A model generated the notes under the pieces. The model worked only from the letters and a program-made list of their open reading frames with translations. It was not told where the DNA came from and made no database searches. A stretch of DNA of 64,000 bases, taken from contig NC_009485.1 of assembly GCF_000015165.1 (NCBI RefSeq), forward strand, positions 6,343,501-6,407,500, written 5' to 3'. The translations under genes and the position numbers were made by a program. This DNA comes from Bradyrhizobium sp. BTAi1. GTDB taxonomy: Bacteria > Pseudomonadota > Alphaproteobacteria > Rhizobiales > Xanthobacteraceae. This document shows, piece after piece, positions 43,573-54,916 of this stretch. How positions within the stretch are numbered: the stretch's first letter is position 1; every line of letters starts with the position of its first letter.

Positions 43573-45174
43573 ATGAACGAAACCGACGTGATCATCATCG
43601 GCGCCGGCCATAATGGCCTGACCTGTGCCGCCTATCTCGCAATGGCGGGCTTGCGCGTGCATGTGGTCGAACGCCGCAAGGTGGTCGGCGGCGCGGCGGT
43701 GACGGAGGAGTTTCATCCCGGCTTCCGCAACTCCGTCGCCTCCTACACCGTGAGCCTGCTCAATCCGCGCGTGATCTCCGAACTCAGACTGCACGAGCAC
43801 GGGTTGCAGATCGTCGAGCGTCGCGCGCAGAACTTCCTGCCTGCGCCCGATGGACGCTTCCTGCTGACCGGAGAAGGCCGCACCCAGGCGTCCGTCGCGC
43901 GGCTCAGCCGGCGCGACGCCGACGCGATCGGTCCATTCTCGGCGCGGCTGGAAGCGATCGCCGACGTCCTGCGCAGCCTGGTGCTGCGGGCGCCGCCGAA
44001 TCTCGTGCCGCAGTTCGGGCTCGCCGCCATCCGCGAGGCCGTCAACGCCCTCGGCACGGCCAACACGTTGCGCGCGCTGTCGCTCGAGCAGCAGCGCGAC
44101 CTGCTCGATCTGTTCACGCGCTCCGCCGGCGAGATGCTCGACGACATTTTCGAGACAGATCTCGTGAAGGCCTTGTTCGGCTTCGACGCCATCGTTGGCA
44201 ATTATGCCAGCCCCTACGCGGCCGGTTCAGCCTATGTGATGCTGCATCACGCGTTCGGCGAGGTGAACGGCAAGAAGGGCGTGTGGGGTCACGCCATCGG
44301 CGGCATGGGCGCGATCACGCAGGCCATGTCCCGTGCCCTGAAGGAGCTGGGTACGCTGATCGAGGTCAACGCGCCCGTGCGCGAGGTGATCGTCGAGCGG
44401 GGCCGGGCCAGCGGCGTCACGCTGGAGGATGGCCGCACGATCCGCGCCCGCTATGTCGCCGCCAACGTCAATCCGAAGCTGCTCTACACCCGGCTGGTCC
44501 CGGCGGACGCCCTGCCTGAGCCGTTCCTGGGCCGGATCCGGAACTGGCGCAACGGCTCCGGGACGTTCCGCATGAATGTGGCGCTCAGCCGCCTGCCCTC
44601 TTTCAGCGCGCTGCCTGGCGAAGGTGACCATCTGTCGGCCGGCATCATCCTGGCGCCGAGCCTGGGCTATATGGAGCAGGCCTATCTCGATGCGAAAATG
44701 GCCGGCTGGAGCCGCGATCCGGTCGTCGAGTTGCTGATCCCGTCGACGCTCGATGCGACGCTTGCCCCGCCCGGTCAGCACGTCGCCAGCCTGTTCTGCC
44801 AGCATGTCGCGCCGGAACTGCCGGATGGCCGCTCCTGGGACGACCACCGCGACGAGGTGGCCGATCTCATGATCGCGACCGTCGACCGCTACGCCCCCGG
44901 TTTCGCCGCCAGTGTGATCGGACGCCAGGTGCTGTCCCCGCTCGACCTCGAACGACAGTTCGGGCTGCTGGGCGGCGACATCTTCCATGGCGCGCTGACC
45001 CTCAACCAGTTGTTCTCGGCCCGGCCGATGCTGGGTCACGCCGACTACCGCTCACCGCTCAAGGGTCTCTATCATTGCGGGGCCGGCAGCCATCCTGGCG
45101 GCGGCGTCACCGGCGCCCCTGGCCGCAATGCGGCGCAGGCCATTCTGGCCGACCATCGAGCGCTGTTCGGCTGA
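43573..45174 (+). CDS. FAD-dependent oxidoreductase, phytoene desaturase/PYROXD2-like
   Basis: 533 residues. The N-terminal DVIIIGAGHNGLTCAAYLA is the Rossmann GxGxxG motif for FAD, followed by VVGGAAVTEEFHPGF. The C-terminal CGAGSHPGGGVTGAPGRNAA closes the FAD site as in carotenoid desaturases and PYROXD2. No crt genes adjoin, so a carotenoid role is not indicated. The substrate is unknown. Confidence 0.88.
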   Translation: MNETDVIIIGAGHNGLTCAAYLAMAGLRVHVVERRKVVGGAAVTEEFHPGFRNSVASYTVSLLNPRVISELRLHEHGLQIVERRAQNFLPAPDGRFLLTGEGRTQASVARLSRRDADAIGPFSARLEAIADVLRSLVLRAPPNLVPQFGLAAIREAVNALGTANTLRALSLEQQRDLLDLFTRSAGEMLDDIFETDLVKALFGFDAIVGNYASPYAAGSAYVMLHHAFGEVNGKKGVWGHAIGGMGAITQAMSRALKELGTLIEVNAPVREVIVERGRASGVTLEDGRTIRARYVAANVNPKLLYTRLVPADALPEPFLGRIRNWRNGSGTFRMNVALSRLPSFSALPGEGDHLSAGIILAPSLGYMEQAYLDAKMAGWSRDPVVELLIPSTLDATLAPPGQHVASLFCQHVAPELPDGRSWDDHRDEVADLMIATVDRYAPGFAASVIGRQVLSPLDLERQFGLLGGDIFHGALTLNQLFSARPMLGHADYRSPLKGLYHCGAGSHPGGGVTGAPGRNAAQAILADHRALFG

Positions 45175-45323
45175 GGACAAGTCGTGGAACAGGAGTGGAA
45201 AGGTCTGTGGGTCAACGGTGGACCGAGCTGTTGACGGTGCCGGCACAAGCGCTGGGCAAGCCGGTGAACAACCCGGTCCACACCCCGTGGATCAATGGTG
45301 GAAATCGCTCCCACCAAATGAAA

Positions 45324-45344
45324 AACCGGGCCCAGGGCCCGGTT
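45324..45344 (-). terminator. Rho-independent terminator of the Flp pilin gene
   Basis: AACCGGGCCC and GGGCCCGGTT form a 10-bp inverted repeat at 45324-45344, and on the minus strand it is followed by GTTTTTCATTT. It lies 40 bp after the pilin stop. Confidence 0.8.
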
Positions 45345-45384
45345 CTCGAGAACGCCGTCAAGGAGCAGATCACCGCAGAGCAGA

Positions 45385-45549
45385 TCACTTCAGAGAGCTG
45401 TTGATCGACTCGAACTTGCTGCTCAGCGACGTGCCCAGGCCGTTCACGGCCGCAATGATCGCCAGGGAAATGCCGGCTGCAATCAAGCCATACTCGATGG
45501 CCGTGGCACCGGATTCGTCGCGCAGGAACTTCAAAAGGAAATTTGTCAT
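45385..45549 (-). CDS. Flp/Fap-type pilin
   Basis: 54 residues from ATG 45549, with GAGG five bases upstream. The sequence has a short leader (MTNFLLKFLRDESG) and then the Flp pilin core ATAIEYGLIAAGISLAIIAA, a single hydrophobic helix with the Glu/Tyr pair at mature positions 5-6. The prepilin peptidase (CpaA/TadV) would cleave after the Gly. Flp pilins build tight-adherence pili. No cpa/tad genes lie in the window, so this is an orphan pilin gene served by loci elsewhere. Confidence 0.92.
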   Translation of the reverse strand: MTNFLLKFLRDESGATAIEYGLIAAGISLAIIAAVNGLGTSLSSKFESINSSLK

Positions 45550-45813
45550 CTGTACCTCGTTTCCAGCCCGGGAACCGAGGATCGCGTGGTTCCCATGACG
45601 GGAACATTACGGTGCAGAAGCTAAGGCTGGTCTAACACGCCTGGTTCAAGTTCCGGGCGGTTTTGAAGCAATTGCTGCGAGACTTTTATGGGAAGCGCTT
45701 CAGCACCCGCGCGCAATCGACAGTTGCAGGATTTTTGGCCTCCGTTGGATCGTCTCGCTTGCGTTGACAGGGAAATCGCTTAACCACGCCGTCGAATGTT
45801 CCCAGGATCCGTG

Positions 45814-46710
45814 ATGACCTCGACAGCCACGCCGGCAACCCATAAGGCCAGTTTCACCGTTGCAGACGAAGCCACCGCCCGCCAGGCTGTGGATGTCCTG
45901 ACGGAAGTGTTCTTCGAGGGCGATGCGGCGGTTGCTGCTTTCGAGCGGCCCGACCTGCTGTGGGATGTGACCGTTCATTTTGCCGATCCGCCTGATCAGG
46001 ATCTGATCCGTGAGCTGATCGGCGGGGCCGCCGGTCCCCAGGTGGTCCAGACCCTCAATTTCGCTGTCGTCGAGGCCAAGGACTGGGTCAAAGCGAGCCT
46101 GGACGACCTCGTGCCCGTGCCCGCTGGACGCTTCGTGGTCCACGGCAGCCACGACCGGAGCCGCGTCCCGGCCAACAAATTGGGGATCGAGATCGAGGCG
46201 GCGCTCGCGTTCGGCACCGGTCATCACGGCACCACGCGTGGCTGCCTGCTGCTGCTGGACCATATCTTGAAATCCCGCGTGCCGCGGCGGGTGCTCGATC
46301 TGGGCACGGGAACCGGCGTGCTGGCGATTGCCGCCGCCAAGGCGCAACATCGCTCCGTTCTCGCCAGCGACATCGATCCGCCTTCGGTGGCGGTGGCGCG
46401 GGAGAATGCCTGGCTCAACGGCGTCGGGCCGCTGGTTCGCGTGATCAGGGCGACCGGCTTTGCCGCGGAAGACTTCGCCAAGGCCGGCCCCTTCGACCTC
46501 GTGCTGGCCAATATCCTGGCCAATCCGCTGCGGCAGCTGGCAAGTCCGATGCAACGCCATTTGGCGCGTTCGGCCGATGTGATTCTGTCTGGATTGCTGA
46601 CCACCCAGGCCCGCAGCGTCATCGCAGCCTATCGCGCCCGCGGCTTGGTTCCGGTCCGGCATCTGCGCATCGAGGGCTGGAGCAGCCTGCTGTTGCGCAA
46701 GTCGGACTGA
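45814..46710 (+). CDS. prmA: Ribosomal protein L11 methyltransferase PrmA
   Basis: 298 residues from ATG 45814 (AGGA eight bases upstream; a start at 45796 would add six residues). It trimethylates ribosomal protein L11 with S-adenosylmethionine. The methyltransferase domain (about 120-290) has FGTGHHGTTRGCL, VLDLGTGTGVLAIAAAK and the NILANPL motif that takes the place of the NPPY signature in PrmA. Its stop codon is the first of seven in-frame TGAs in a 15-bp tandem array. Confidence 0.93.
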   Translation: MTSTATPATHKASFTVADEATARQAVDVLTEVFFEGDAAVAAFERPDLLWDVTVHFADPPDQDLIRELIGGAAGPQVVQTLNFAVVEAKDWVKASLDDLVPVPAGRFVVHGSHDRSRVPANKLGIEIEAALAFGTGHHGTTRGCLLLLDHILKSRVPRRVLDLGTGTGVLAIAAAKAQHRSVLASDIDPPSVAVARENAWLNGVGPLVRVIRATGFAAEDFAKAGPFDLVLANILANPLRQLASPMQRHLARSADVILSGLLTTQARSVIAAYRARGLVPVRHLRIEGWSSLLLRKSD

Positions 46711-46805
46711 TCTAGGTCGGACTGATCTAGGTCAGACTGAGCGAAGTCCGACTGAACGAACTCAGATTGAACGGAGTCAGACTGAACCGGGCCAGACTGA
46801 CCGAT
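46701..46805 (+). repeat. 15-bp tandem repeat, seven units, starting at the prmA stop
   Basis: Seven consecutive 15-bp units, the first two identical (GTCGGACTGATCTAG), the others diverged (for example GTCAGACTGAGCGAA and GTCAGACTGAACCGG). The first unit contains the last two codons of prmA and its TGA. Since 15 is a multiple of three, each unit repeats the TGA in the prmA frame. Confidence 0.92.
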
Positions 46806-46849
46806 GCCTAGAGGGATCGGTGAGGTCCATCAACGGATCAGCCCCGGCG

Positions 46850-47032
46850 TCATTTCTGCGGCTTCGCGCGTGAATCGCCGGCTTCGGGCTGGCCGCCCGA
46901 TGGACGGCGGATACGGGGTTCGACAAGACGATTGACCAAGCCAGCAAGTCTGCTGCGCGGTTTCTCGGCGACCGCAGGCGCCGGACCATGCGAGGCCGGA
47001 GCTGACAGTTTTTCGAAGGTAAATGCAGGCAT
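46850..47032 (-). CDS. Small basic hypothetical protein
   Basis: 60 residues from ATG 47032, with GAGGGG seven bases upstream. It opens MPAFTFEKLSAPA, as I recall from small conserved Bradyrhizobium proteins, and is rich in Arg, Pro and Ala (KPRSRLAGLVNRLVEPRIRR). It has no signal peptide or membrane segment. The function is unknown. The frame extends upstream to 47239 without a ribosome site. It is divergent from the aminopeptidase gene. Confidence 0.65.
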   Translation of the reverse strand: MPAFTFEKLSAPASHGPAPAVAEKPRSRLAGLVNRLVEPRIRRPSGGQPEAGDSRAKPQK

Positions 47033-47255
47033 TGTGCGTCCCCTCGTCGTTGAGTTGAGGCACTCCCCGGATTGTGCGACCGTGGGTGATCTTGACGATC
47101 GTGGCCGCCATCCAAACGTTTCCTCGTCGCATCTCTTTCGGATGACCGACATGCGACAGCAAATCTTTTTGCACAGGCGAATGCAAGGAGATTCTTCGTG
47201 CACTGCACTGTTGCGCGGAGGATAGTCTGCGGCTGACAAGACCCTCTCCTAAAGT

Positions 47256-49088
47256 ATGAGAACGATGTTCGAAGCTCACTTCCAGACATTCGAAGATCCC
47301 GAAGCCGGCGTCGCCTTGACGGCCCGCCTCGCGGCGCTGCGCGAGGAACTTGCCCGGCGCAAGCTCACCGGCTTCATCGTGCCGCGCGCCGACCAGCAGC
47401 AGAACGAATATGTGCCGCCCTCCGAGGAGCGGCTGGCTTGGCTCACCGGCTTCACCGGCTCGGCGGGCCTCGCAATCGTGCTGCCGCAGGCGGCCGGCTT
47501 GTTCGTCGATGGCCGCTACACGCTGCAGGCCGGCAAGCAGGTCGACGGCAAGGCCTGGACGGTGGAATCACTCATCGAGCCGCCGCCGGAGAGCTGGCTG
47601 ACCCGTCATCTGCAGAGCGGTGACCGCGTGGGCTTCGATCCCTGGCTGCATACGACCGCGGCGGCCGAGCGCTTCGCCGCGGCCTGCGCCAAGGTCGGGG
47701 CCGAGCTGGTCGCCGTCGAAGGCAATCCGATCGACAGCGTCTGGACCGAGCGCCCGCTGCCGCCGCTCGGTCCCGTGTCCATCCACGTCACGGAATTAGC
47801 GGGCGAAAGCGAGGCGGACAAGCTTGGTCGGATCCGCGAGGAGATCGGCCGTCTCGGCGTCGAGGCGCTGGTGCTGTCCGACTCCCACAACGTCGCCTGG
47901 ACCTTCAACATTCGCGGCAGCGACGTCTCGCACACGCCATTGCCGCTGTCCTATGCGGTGGTGCCGAAGAGCGGGCGGCCGACCATCTTCATCGATCACC
48001 GCAAGCTCTCGAATGTCACGCGCGATCACCTCGAGCGGAACGCCGACGTGGCCGAGCCGGATGCGCTGACGGCCAGCCTGGGCCGCTTGGCCCAGTCGGG
48101 CGCGGCCATCGCGCTCGATAGCGCCACCGCGGCCGACGCCCTGACACGCTTGATCCTGGACGCCGGCGGCAAGCCGGTGCGCGGCGCCGATCCCGTCAGC
48201 CTGCTCAAGGCGGCCAAGAACCAGGTCGAGATCGAAGGCACACGCCGCGCCCATCGACGCGACGCGGTCGCCCTGGCGCGCTTCCTCGCCTTCATCGACC
48301 GCGAAGCCCCGAAGGGCACGCTGACCGAGATCGATGCGGTGGAGGCCCTGGAGAGCTTCCGCCGCGACACCGCTGCGCTCAAGGACGTGTCGTTCCCGAC
48401 CATTTCGGGCACCGGCCCCAATGGTGCGATCGTCCATTACCGTGTGACCCGGAAGAGCAACCGGCGCATTGTGCCGGGCGATCTGCTGCTGATCGATTCC
48501 GGCGCGCAATATCAAGACGGCACCACCGATGTCACGCGGACGATCGCCGTGGGCACGCCGACCGGGGAGATGCGCGACCGCTTCACCCGCGTGCTGCGCG
48601 GGCATCTCGCCATCGCGCGCGCGATCTTTCCCGACGGCACCACAGGCGCCCAGCTCGACACGCTGGCGCGGCAGTTCCTGTGGCAGGCCGGCATCGATTT
48701 CGAGCACGGCACCGGCCACGGCGTCGGCAGCTATCTCTCGGTGCATGAGGGGCCGGCGCGGATCTCCAAGCTCGGCACCACGCCGCTGAAGCGTGGCATG
48801 ATCCTGTCGAACGAACCCGGCTACTACAAGACCGACGCGTTCGGCATCCGCATCGAGAATCTCGAGCTCGTGGTGGAAAAGGAGATCGCAGGCGCCGAGA
48901 AGACGATGAACGGCTTCGAGGCGCTCACGCTGGCGCCGATCGACCGCCGCCTGATCGACGTGGCCATGCTGAGCGCCGAGGAGCGCGCATGGCTCGATGC
49001 CTATCATGCAAGGGTCAGGGAGACCGTCCGTCCGGCGCTCGACGAAGCCGACCAGCACTGGCTCGATCAAGCGACCGCCCCACTCTAA
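47256..49088 (+). CDS. Xaa-Pro aminopeptidase (M24B family)
   Basis: 610 residues, the long eukaryote-like form of aminopeptidase P. Two creatinase-like N-terminal domains (about 20-310) precede the pita-bread catalytic domain (about 325-540). The five metal ligands are visible: D in LLIDSGAQYQDGT, D in TTDVTRT, H in GTGHGVG, E in LSNEPGYY and E in RIENLELV. It removes N-terminal residues before proline. The C-terminal part is the extra domain of this long group. It is monocistronic. Confidence 0.93.
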   Translation: MRTMFEAHFQTFEDPEAGVALTARLAALREELARRKLTGFIVPRADQQQNEYVPPSEERLAWLTGFTGSAGLAIVLPQAAGLFVDGRYTLQAGKQVDGKAWTVESLIEPPPESWLTRHLQSGDRVGFDPWLHTTAAAERFAAACAKVGAELVAVEGNPIDSVWTERPLPPLGPVSIHVTELAGESEADKLGRIREEIGRLGVEALVLSDSHNVAWTFNIRGSDVSHTPLPLSYAVVPKSGRPTIFIDHRKLSNVTRDHLERNADVAEPDALTASLGRLAQSGAAIALDSATAADALTRLILDAGGKPVRGADPVSLLKAAKNQVEIEGTRRAHRRDAVALARFLAFIDREAPKGTLTEIDAVEALESFRRDTAALKDVSFPTISGTGPNGAIVHYRVTRKSNRRIVPGDLLLIDSGAQYQDGTTDVTRTIAVGTPTGEMRDRFTRVLRGHLAIARAIFPDGTTGAQLDTLARQFLWQAGIDFEHGTGHGVGSYLSVHEGPARISKLGTTPLKRGMILSNEPGYYKTDAFGIRIENLELVVEKEIAGAEKTMNGFEALTLAPIDRRLIDVAMLSAEERAWLDAYHARVRETVRPALDEADQHWLDQATAPL

Positions 49089-49302
49089 GAGGCGTTTACG
49101 GATCATGCCAGGACGGCGCAGCAGGACGCTGCACATCCGGCAGACGGCGTGCCGTCGCCCGGGGCAGCGCCTGCCCCATCGGGCGGCGGCGCTGCGGAAC
49201 GGCCGCCGCTGCGGACATGGCCGCATGCGGAAACAGGCATTTCCGCGGCACGGAAGCTCGCTACATTCGGACGCGTTCGACATGACCTGAGCGACGCGTT
49301 CG

Positions 49303-50580
49303 ATGCATGGAATGATCAGCAGACCGCCCCGGACCGCGACCATCCAGGCGGCTCCCTCGCGCACGGTGCTGATCCTGCTGGTCGTGATGACTGGGCTGGC
49401 GCCGATCTCGCTTTATCTGCTGGTCCCGGCACTGCCGCTGCTGGCCACCACGTTCGGGCGCGATGCCTCCGTGGTCCAGATGACGGTGTCGTTCTACATG
49501 ATCGGCATCGCGATCTCGCAATTGCTGCTCGGTCCGCTGTCGGACCGGTTCGGCCGGCGGCCGGTGATGCTGGCGGGGCTGGCATTGTCGATCGTTGCGA
49601 GCTTCGGCTGCATCTTCGCTGCCACCCTGCCCCAACTGATCGCGGCCCGCTTTTTCCAGGCGCTCGGCGGCGCCAGCGGCATGGTGATCAGCCGCGCCAT
49701 CATCCGCGATCTCTATCCGCGTGAGCGGATCGGGGCGATGATCAGCCTCGTCGTTGCGGTCATGATGATCGCGCAGATGCTATCGCCGCTCACCGGCGGC
49801 CTGATCGAGATCGCGTTCGGCTGGCATGCGATCTTCTACGTCGTCGCCGCCGTCTCGGTTGCCGTCGCCATCGCCGTGACGATGGCACTGCCGGAAACAC
49901 GTCCGACCCGCGTCGAAGGGGCGAGCTTCCGGCGCGATGTCACGGCCCTCGTCAAGAGCCGCGCCTTCCTCGGCTACATGCTGTGCCAGGTGCTGGCGTC
50001 GCAGATCATCTTCGCCTTCGCCGGCGGCGGTCCCTATATCGTCGAGGTGCAGATGGGCCGCTCCTCGGCGGAATATGGCGCGTGGTTTGCGACCACGGGC
50101 TTTGCGTATTTCGTCGGCAACCTGTTCTGCGTGCGCTACGCGCCGCGCCATTCGCTCGACCGGCTGATCTGGTTCGGACTGGGGCTGCAGCTCACCGGCG
50201 CCGCGCTGAACTTCACGTGGAGCCTGTTCGGATTCAATCAGGTGCCGTCGGTGCTGTTCGGGACGCAGATGCTGCTGATGTTCGCCAATGCCGCGGTCAT
50301 GGCGAACTCGGCCGCCGGCGCCATCAGCGTGCGCCCTGGCGCCGCCGGCACCGCCTCGGGCGCGATGGGCTTCCTGCAGATGGGCGTGGGCGCGCTGACG
50401 TCGCAGCTCGGCGCCTATCTCGGCGGTCATTACGCCACCACGCTGCCGCTGACATCGGCGATCCTGGCGCTCTCCCTGGCCTGCGCCTGCAGCATGATCT
50501 TCCTGGTGCCGCGCACGGCGGTCACGGTGACGAAGGAGCTGATCGAACGAGCCGAGGAGGATGAAGCCGGGGTGATGTGA
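49303..50580 (+). CDS. MFS drug-efflux transporter, Bcr/CflA type
   Basis: 425 residues with 12 membrane segments. After TM2 comes LLGPLSDRFGRRPVMLAGLA, the MFS motif A, and the RFFQALGGASGMVISRAIIRD stretch is typical of the Bcr/CflA drug-resistance group. It probably exports a toxic compound by proton antiport; the substrate is unknown. It stands alone, 214 bp after the aminopeptidase gene. Confidence 0.9.
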   Translation: MHGMISRPPRTATIQAAPSRTVLILLVVMTGLAPISLYLLVPALPLLATTFGRDASVVQMTVSFYMIGIAISQLLLGPLSDRFGRRPVMLAGLALSIVASFGCIFAATLPQLIAARFFQALGGASGMVISRAIIRDLYPRERIGAMISLVVAVMMIAQMLSPLTGGLIEIAFGWHAIFYVVAAVSVAVAIAVTMALPETRPTRVEGASFRRDVTALVKSRAFLGYMLCQVLASQIIFAFAGGGPYIVEVQMGRSSAEYGAWFATTGFAYFVGNLFCVRYAPRHSLDRLIWFGLGLQLTGAALNFTWSLFGFNQVPSVLFGTQMLLMFANAAVMANSAAGAISVRPGAAGTASGAMGFLQMGVGALTSQLGAYLGGHYATTLPLTSAILALSLACACSMIFLVPRTAVTVTKELIERAEEDEAGVM

Positions 50581-50620
50581 CCCCGATGTGCGGGACTGCA
50601 CAACCGGGCGTCACGCTCGG

Positions 50621-50721
50621 TGTCATACCCGCGAAGGCGGGTATCCAGGACGCCGAGGCGTGTCGTCTCGATGAGGACTGCCTCTGGAATACTGGATCAT
50701 CCGCTGTCGCCGATGATGACA
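50621..50721. repeat. Palindromic intergenic repeat
   Basis: Lies between the convergent MFS and ligA genes. The ends TGTCATACCCGCG and CGATGATGACA are related inverted arms, with an inner hairpin ACCCGCGAAGGCGGGT (50627-50642). Translated it gives VIPAKAGIQ, like the copy at 13530-13690. Confidence 0.7.
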
Positions 50722-50768
50722 ATGGCGGGTGTGGCAACCGGTGTCTGCAGCACCGCATCGCGGCGTTG

Positions 50769-52937
<2,169 letters not shown>

Positions 52938-53029
52938 TCATTGCGGGCGGGGCCAAGCCTGGCCGTGAGGCGCGCCCGGGCATGACGGTGTACACAATGC
53001 GCGCTGTGGTGCCAAAGCCGTTCGGCCCG

Positions 53030-53121
53030 GCTGCTCCAGCCCAGGACGCTCCAGCCCAGGACGCTCCAGTCTCAGGACGCCCCAATCAAAGGACGCCCCG
53101 TCTCGGGACGTTCCAACCTAG
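53030..53121 (-). repeat. 15-16-bp tandem repeat, six units, starting at the recN stop
   Basis: Six units of 15-16 bp: on the plus strand GACGCTCCAGCCCAG, GACGCTCCAGTCTCAG, GACGCCCCAATCAAAG, GACGCCCCGTCTCGG, GACGTTCCAACCTAG, preceded by GCTGCTCCAGCCCAG. The last unit (on the minus strand the first) contains the recN stop codon TAG at 53118-53120. Confidence 0.85.
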
Positions 53122-54791
53122 GCCGCCGCCGCCTCCAGCAGCCGGTCCGCGGCGGCGCGGGCCTCCGCGGTGACCTCAGCGCCCGCCAGCATGCGGGCGA
53201 TCTCCTCGCGGCGGTGCAGGGTGGCGAGCGTGTTGACGCGGGTGACGACGCGCTTGCCGCGATCCAGCGCATCCTTGGAGATCAGGAGATGCTGATCGGC
53301 CCGCGCGGCCACCTGCGGGGCATGGGTGACGGCCATGACCTGGACCCCATGGGCAAGCCGCGCCAGCCGGGCGCCGATGGCATCCGCCACCGCGCCGCCC
53401 ACGCCGGTATCGATCTCGTCGAACACCAGCGTCGGGGCCGAGCCGCGGTCCGACAGCACCACCTTGAGCGCCAGCAGGAACCGCGACAACTCACCACCGG
53501 AGGCGACCTTCATCATCGGGCCCGGCCGCGTGCCGGGGTTGGTCTGCACCCAGAACTCGACCCGGTCGATGCCCTCCGGCCCCGGCGCGTCGGCGTCGCT
53601 GTCGACCTGAGTCATGAACTTGGCCCGCTCCAGCTTGAGCGGCGCGAGCTCGGCATGGACGGCGCGGTTCAGCTTCTCCGCCGCCTTGCTGCGGGCCGCC
53701 GACAGCTTGGCTGCCGCCGCAGCATAACGCCCATCCGCCGCGGCGGCCGCGGCTTCCAGCTTCTTCAGCTGCTCGGCGCCGGCATCGATCAGGACGACAT
53801 CGGCGGCATATTTGGCCGCCAGCGCCGCCAGCCCGTCGACCGGCGTCGAATATTTGCGCGCGGCCGCCCGCAGCGCAAACAGCCGCTCCTCGATGCGCTC
53901 GAGCTCCAGCGGATCGAAATCGGTCGCCGCGAGCGCGGCGGTCAGATGCTGGTCGGCTTCCTCCAGCGCGTTGATCGCGGCATCCATCGCCTTCACCGCC
54001 GGGTCGACCAGCGCGGGCGAACTGACCGCGCGCCGTTCCAGCCGCCGCACGGCGGCGGCGAGCGCTGCAATCGGCGACTGGTTGCCGCTCACGGCATCCT
54101 GCGCATCACGCAGATCGCCCGCGATCTTTTCGCCCTGCATCATCGCGGTGCGGCGGGCGGCGAGCTGCGTCTCCTCCCCCTCCTTCGGCGCCAGCTTCTT
54201 CAGCTCGTCGGCGGCATGCCGCAGATAGTCGGCCTCACGGGCCGCCCGTTCCATGCCCGCGCGATGCTGGTCCAGTGCCGTGACGGCGGTCCGGCGCGCG
54301 ACCCACAGCGCCTCGACCGCGGCGACGTCCTTCTCCAGGCCCGCAAAGGCATCCAAGAGCCGGCGGTGGGTGGCGGCATCGACCAGCGCACGCTCATCAT
54401 GCTGGCCGTGGATCTCGACCAGCGTGGCGCCGATCGCCTTGAGCGTCTGCACGCTCACCGACTGATCGTTGATGAAGGCACGGGTGCGGCCGTCGCCATA
54501 TTGGACGCGGCGCAGGATCATCTCACCATTGGCATCCAGGCCGTTGGCGGCGAGGATCCTTGCGGCCGGATGCTCCTTGCCGATCTCGAACACGGCCGTC
54601 ACCTGGCCCTGCTCGGCGCCGTGGCGAACCAGACTGGCATCGCCGCGACCGCCAAGGGCCAACGCAAAAGCATCAAGCAGGATCGACTTGCCGGCGCCGG
54701 TCTCGCCGGTCAGCACCGCAAGCCCATTGGAAAACTCGAGATCGAGTCGTTCGATCAGGACGATGTCACGGATCGACAGTCGCGCCAGCAT
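53118..54791 (-). CDS. recN: DNA repair protein RecN
   Basis: 557 residues, a cohesin-like SMC-family ATPase for double-strand break repair. Walker A GETGAGKS (29-36) is near the N-terminus; two coiled-coil arms (about 160-350) flank the middle; the C-terminal part carries the signature ASGGELSRFLLAL and Walker B LVFDEIDTGVGG. The end AAAA is followed at once by the tandem array. It is 125 bp from the bamD stop in the same orientation. Confidence 0.95.
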   Translation of the reverse strand: MLARLSIRDIVLIERLDLEFSNGLAVLTGETGAGKSILLDAFALALGGRGDASLVRHGAEQGQVTAVFEIGKEHPAARILAANGLDANGEMILRRVQYGDGRTRAFINDQSVSVQTLKAIGATLVEIHGQHDERALVDAATHRRLLDAFAGLEKDVAAVEALWVARRTAVTALDQHRAGMERAAREADYLRHAADELKKLAPKEGEETQLAARRTAMMQGEKIAGDLRDAQDAVSGNQSPIAALAAAVRRLERRAVSSPALVDPAVKAMDAAINALEEADQHLTAALAATDFDPLELERIEERLFALRAAARKYSTPVDGLAALAAKYAADVVLIDAGAEQLKKLEAAAAAADGRYAAAAAKLSAARSKAAEKLNRAVHAELAPLKLERAKFMTQVDSDADAPGPEGIDRVEFWVQTNPGTRPGPMMKVASGGELSRFLLALKVVLSDRGSAPTLVFDEIDTGVGGAVADAIGARLARLAHGVQVMAVTHAPQVAARADQHLLISKDALDRGKRVVTRVNTLATLHRREEIARMLAGAEVTAEARAAADRLLEAAAA

Positions 54792-54916
54792 GGAGGCTCA
54801 AGTCCTTCGTAACGGGGCGGGAAGCCCCTGAGCGAACGACTCGACGCTAGCAGTAAAACGAGAACAAAACAAGAAAATAGAACAAACCAGGACCGCGACG
54901 CGCGGTCCGGGCCGTC

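Noticed and set aside
45128-45598. 156-codon plus-strand frame overlapping the FAD oxidoreductase end and the Flp pilin
   Set aside because: It runs antisense through a clear pilin gene and its terminator.
46701-46805. Possible CRISPR array
   Set aside because: Units are 15 bp and directly adjacent without spacers, so it is a tandem repeat.
46850-47239. 129-codon minus-strand frame with an ESPCIRLC start resembling DUF1289
   Set aside because: The rest does not continue as DUF1289; the ribosome site supports only the last 60 codons starting at 47032.
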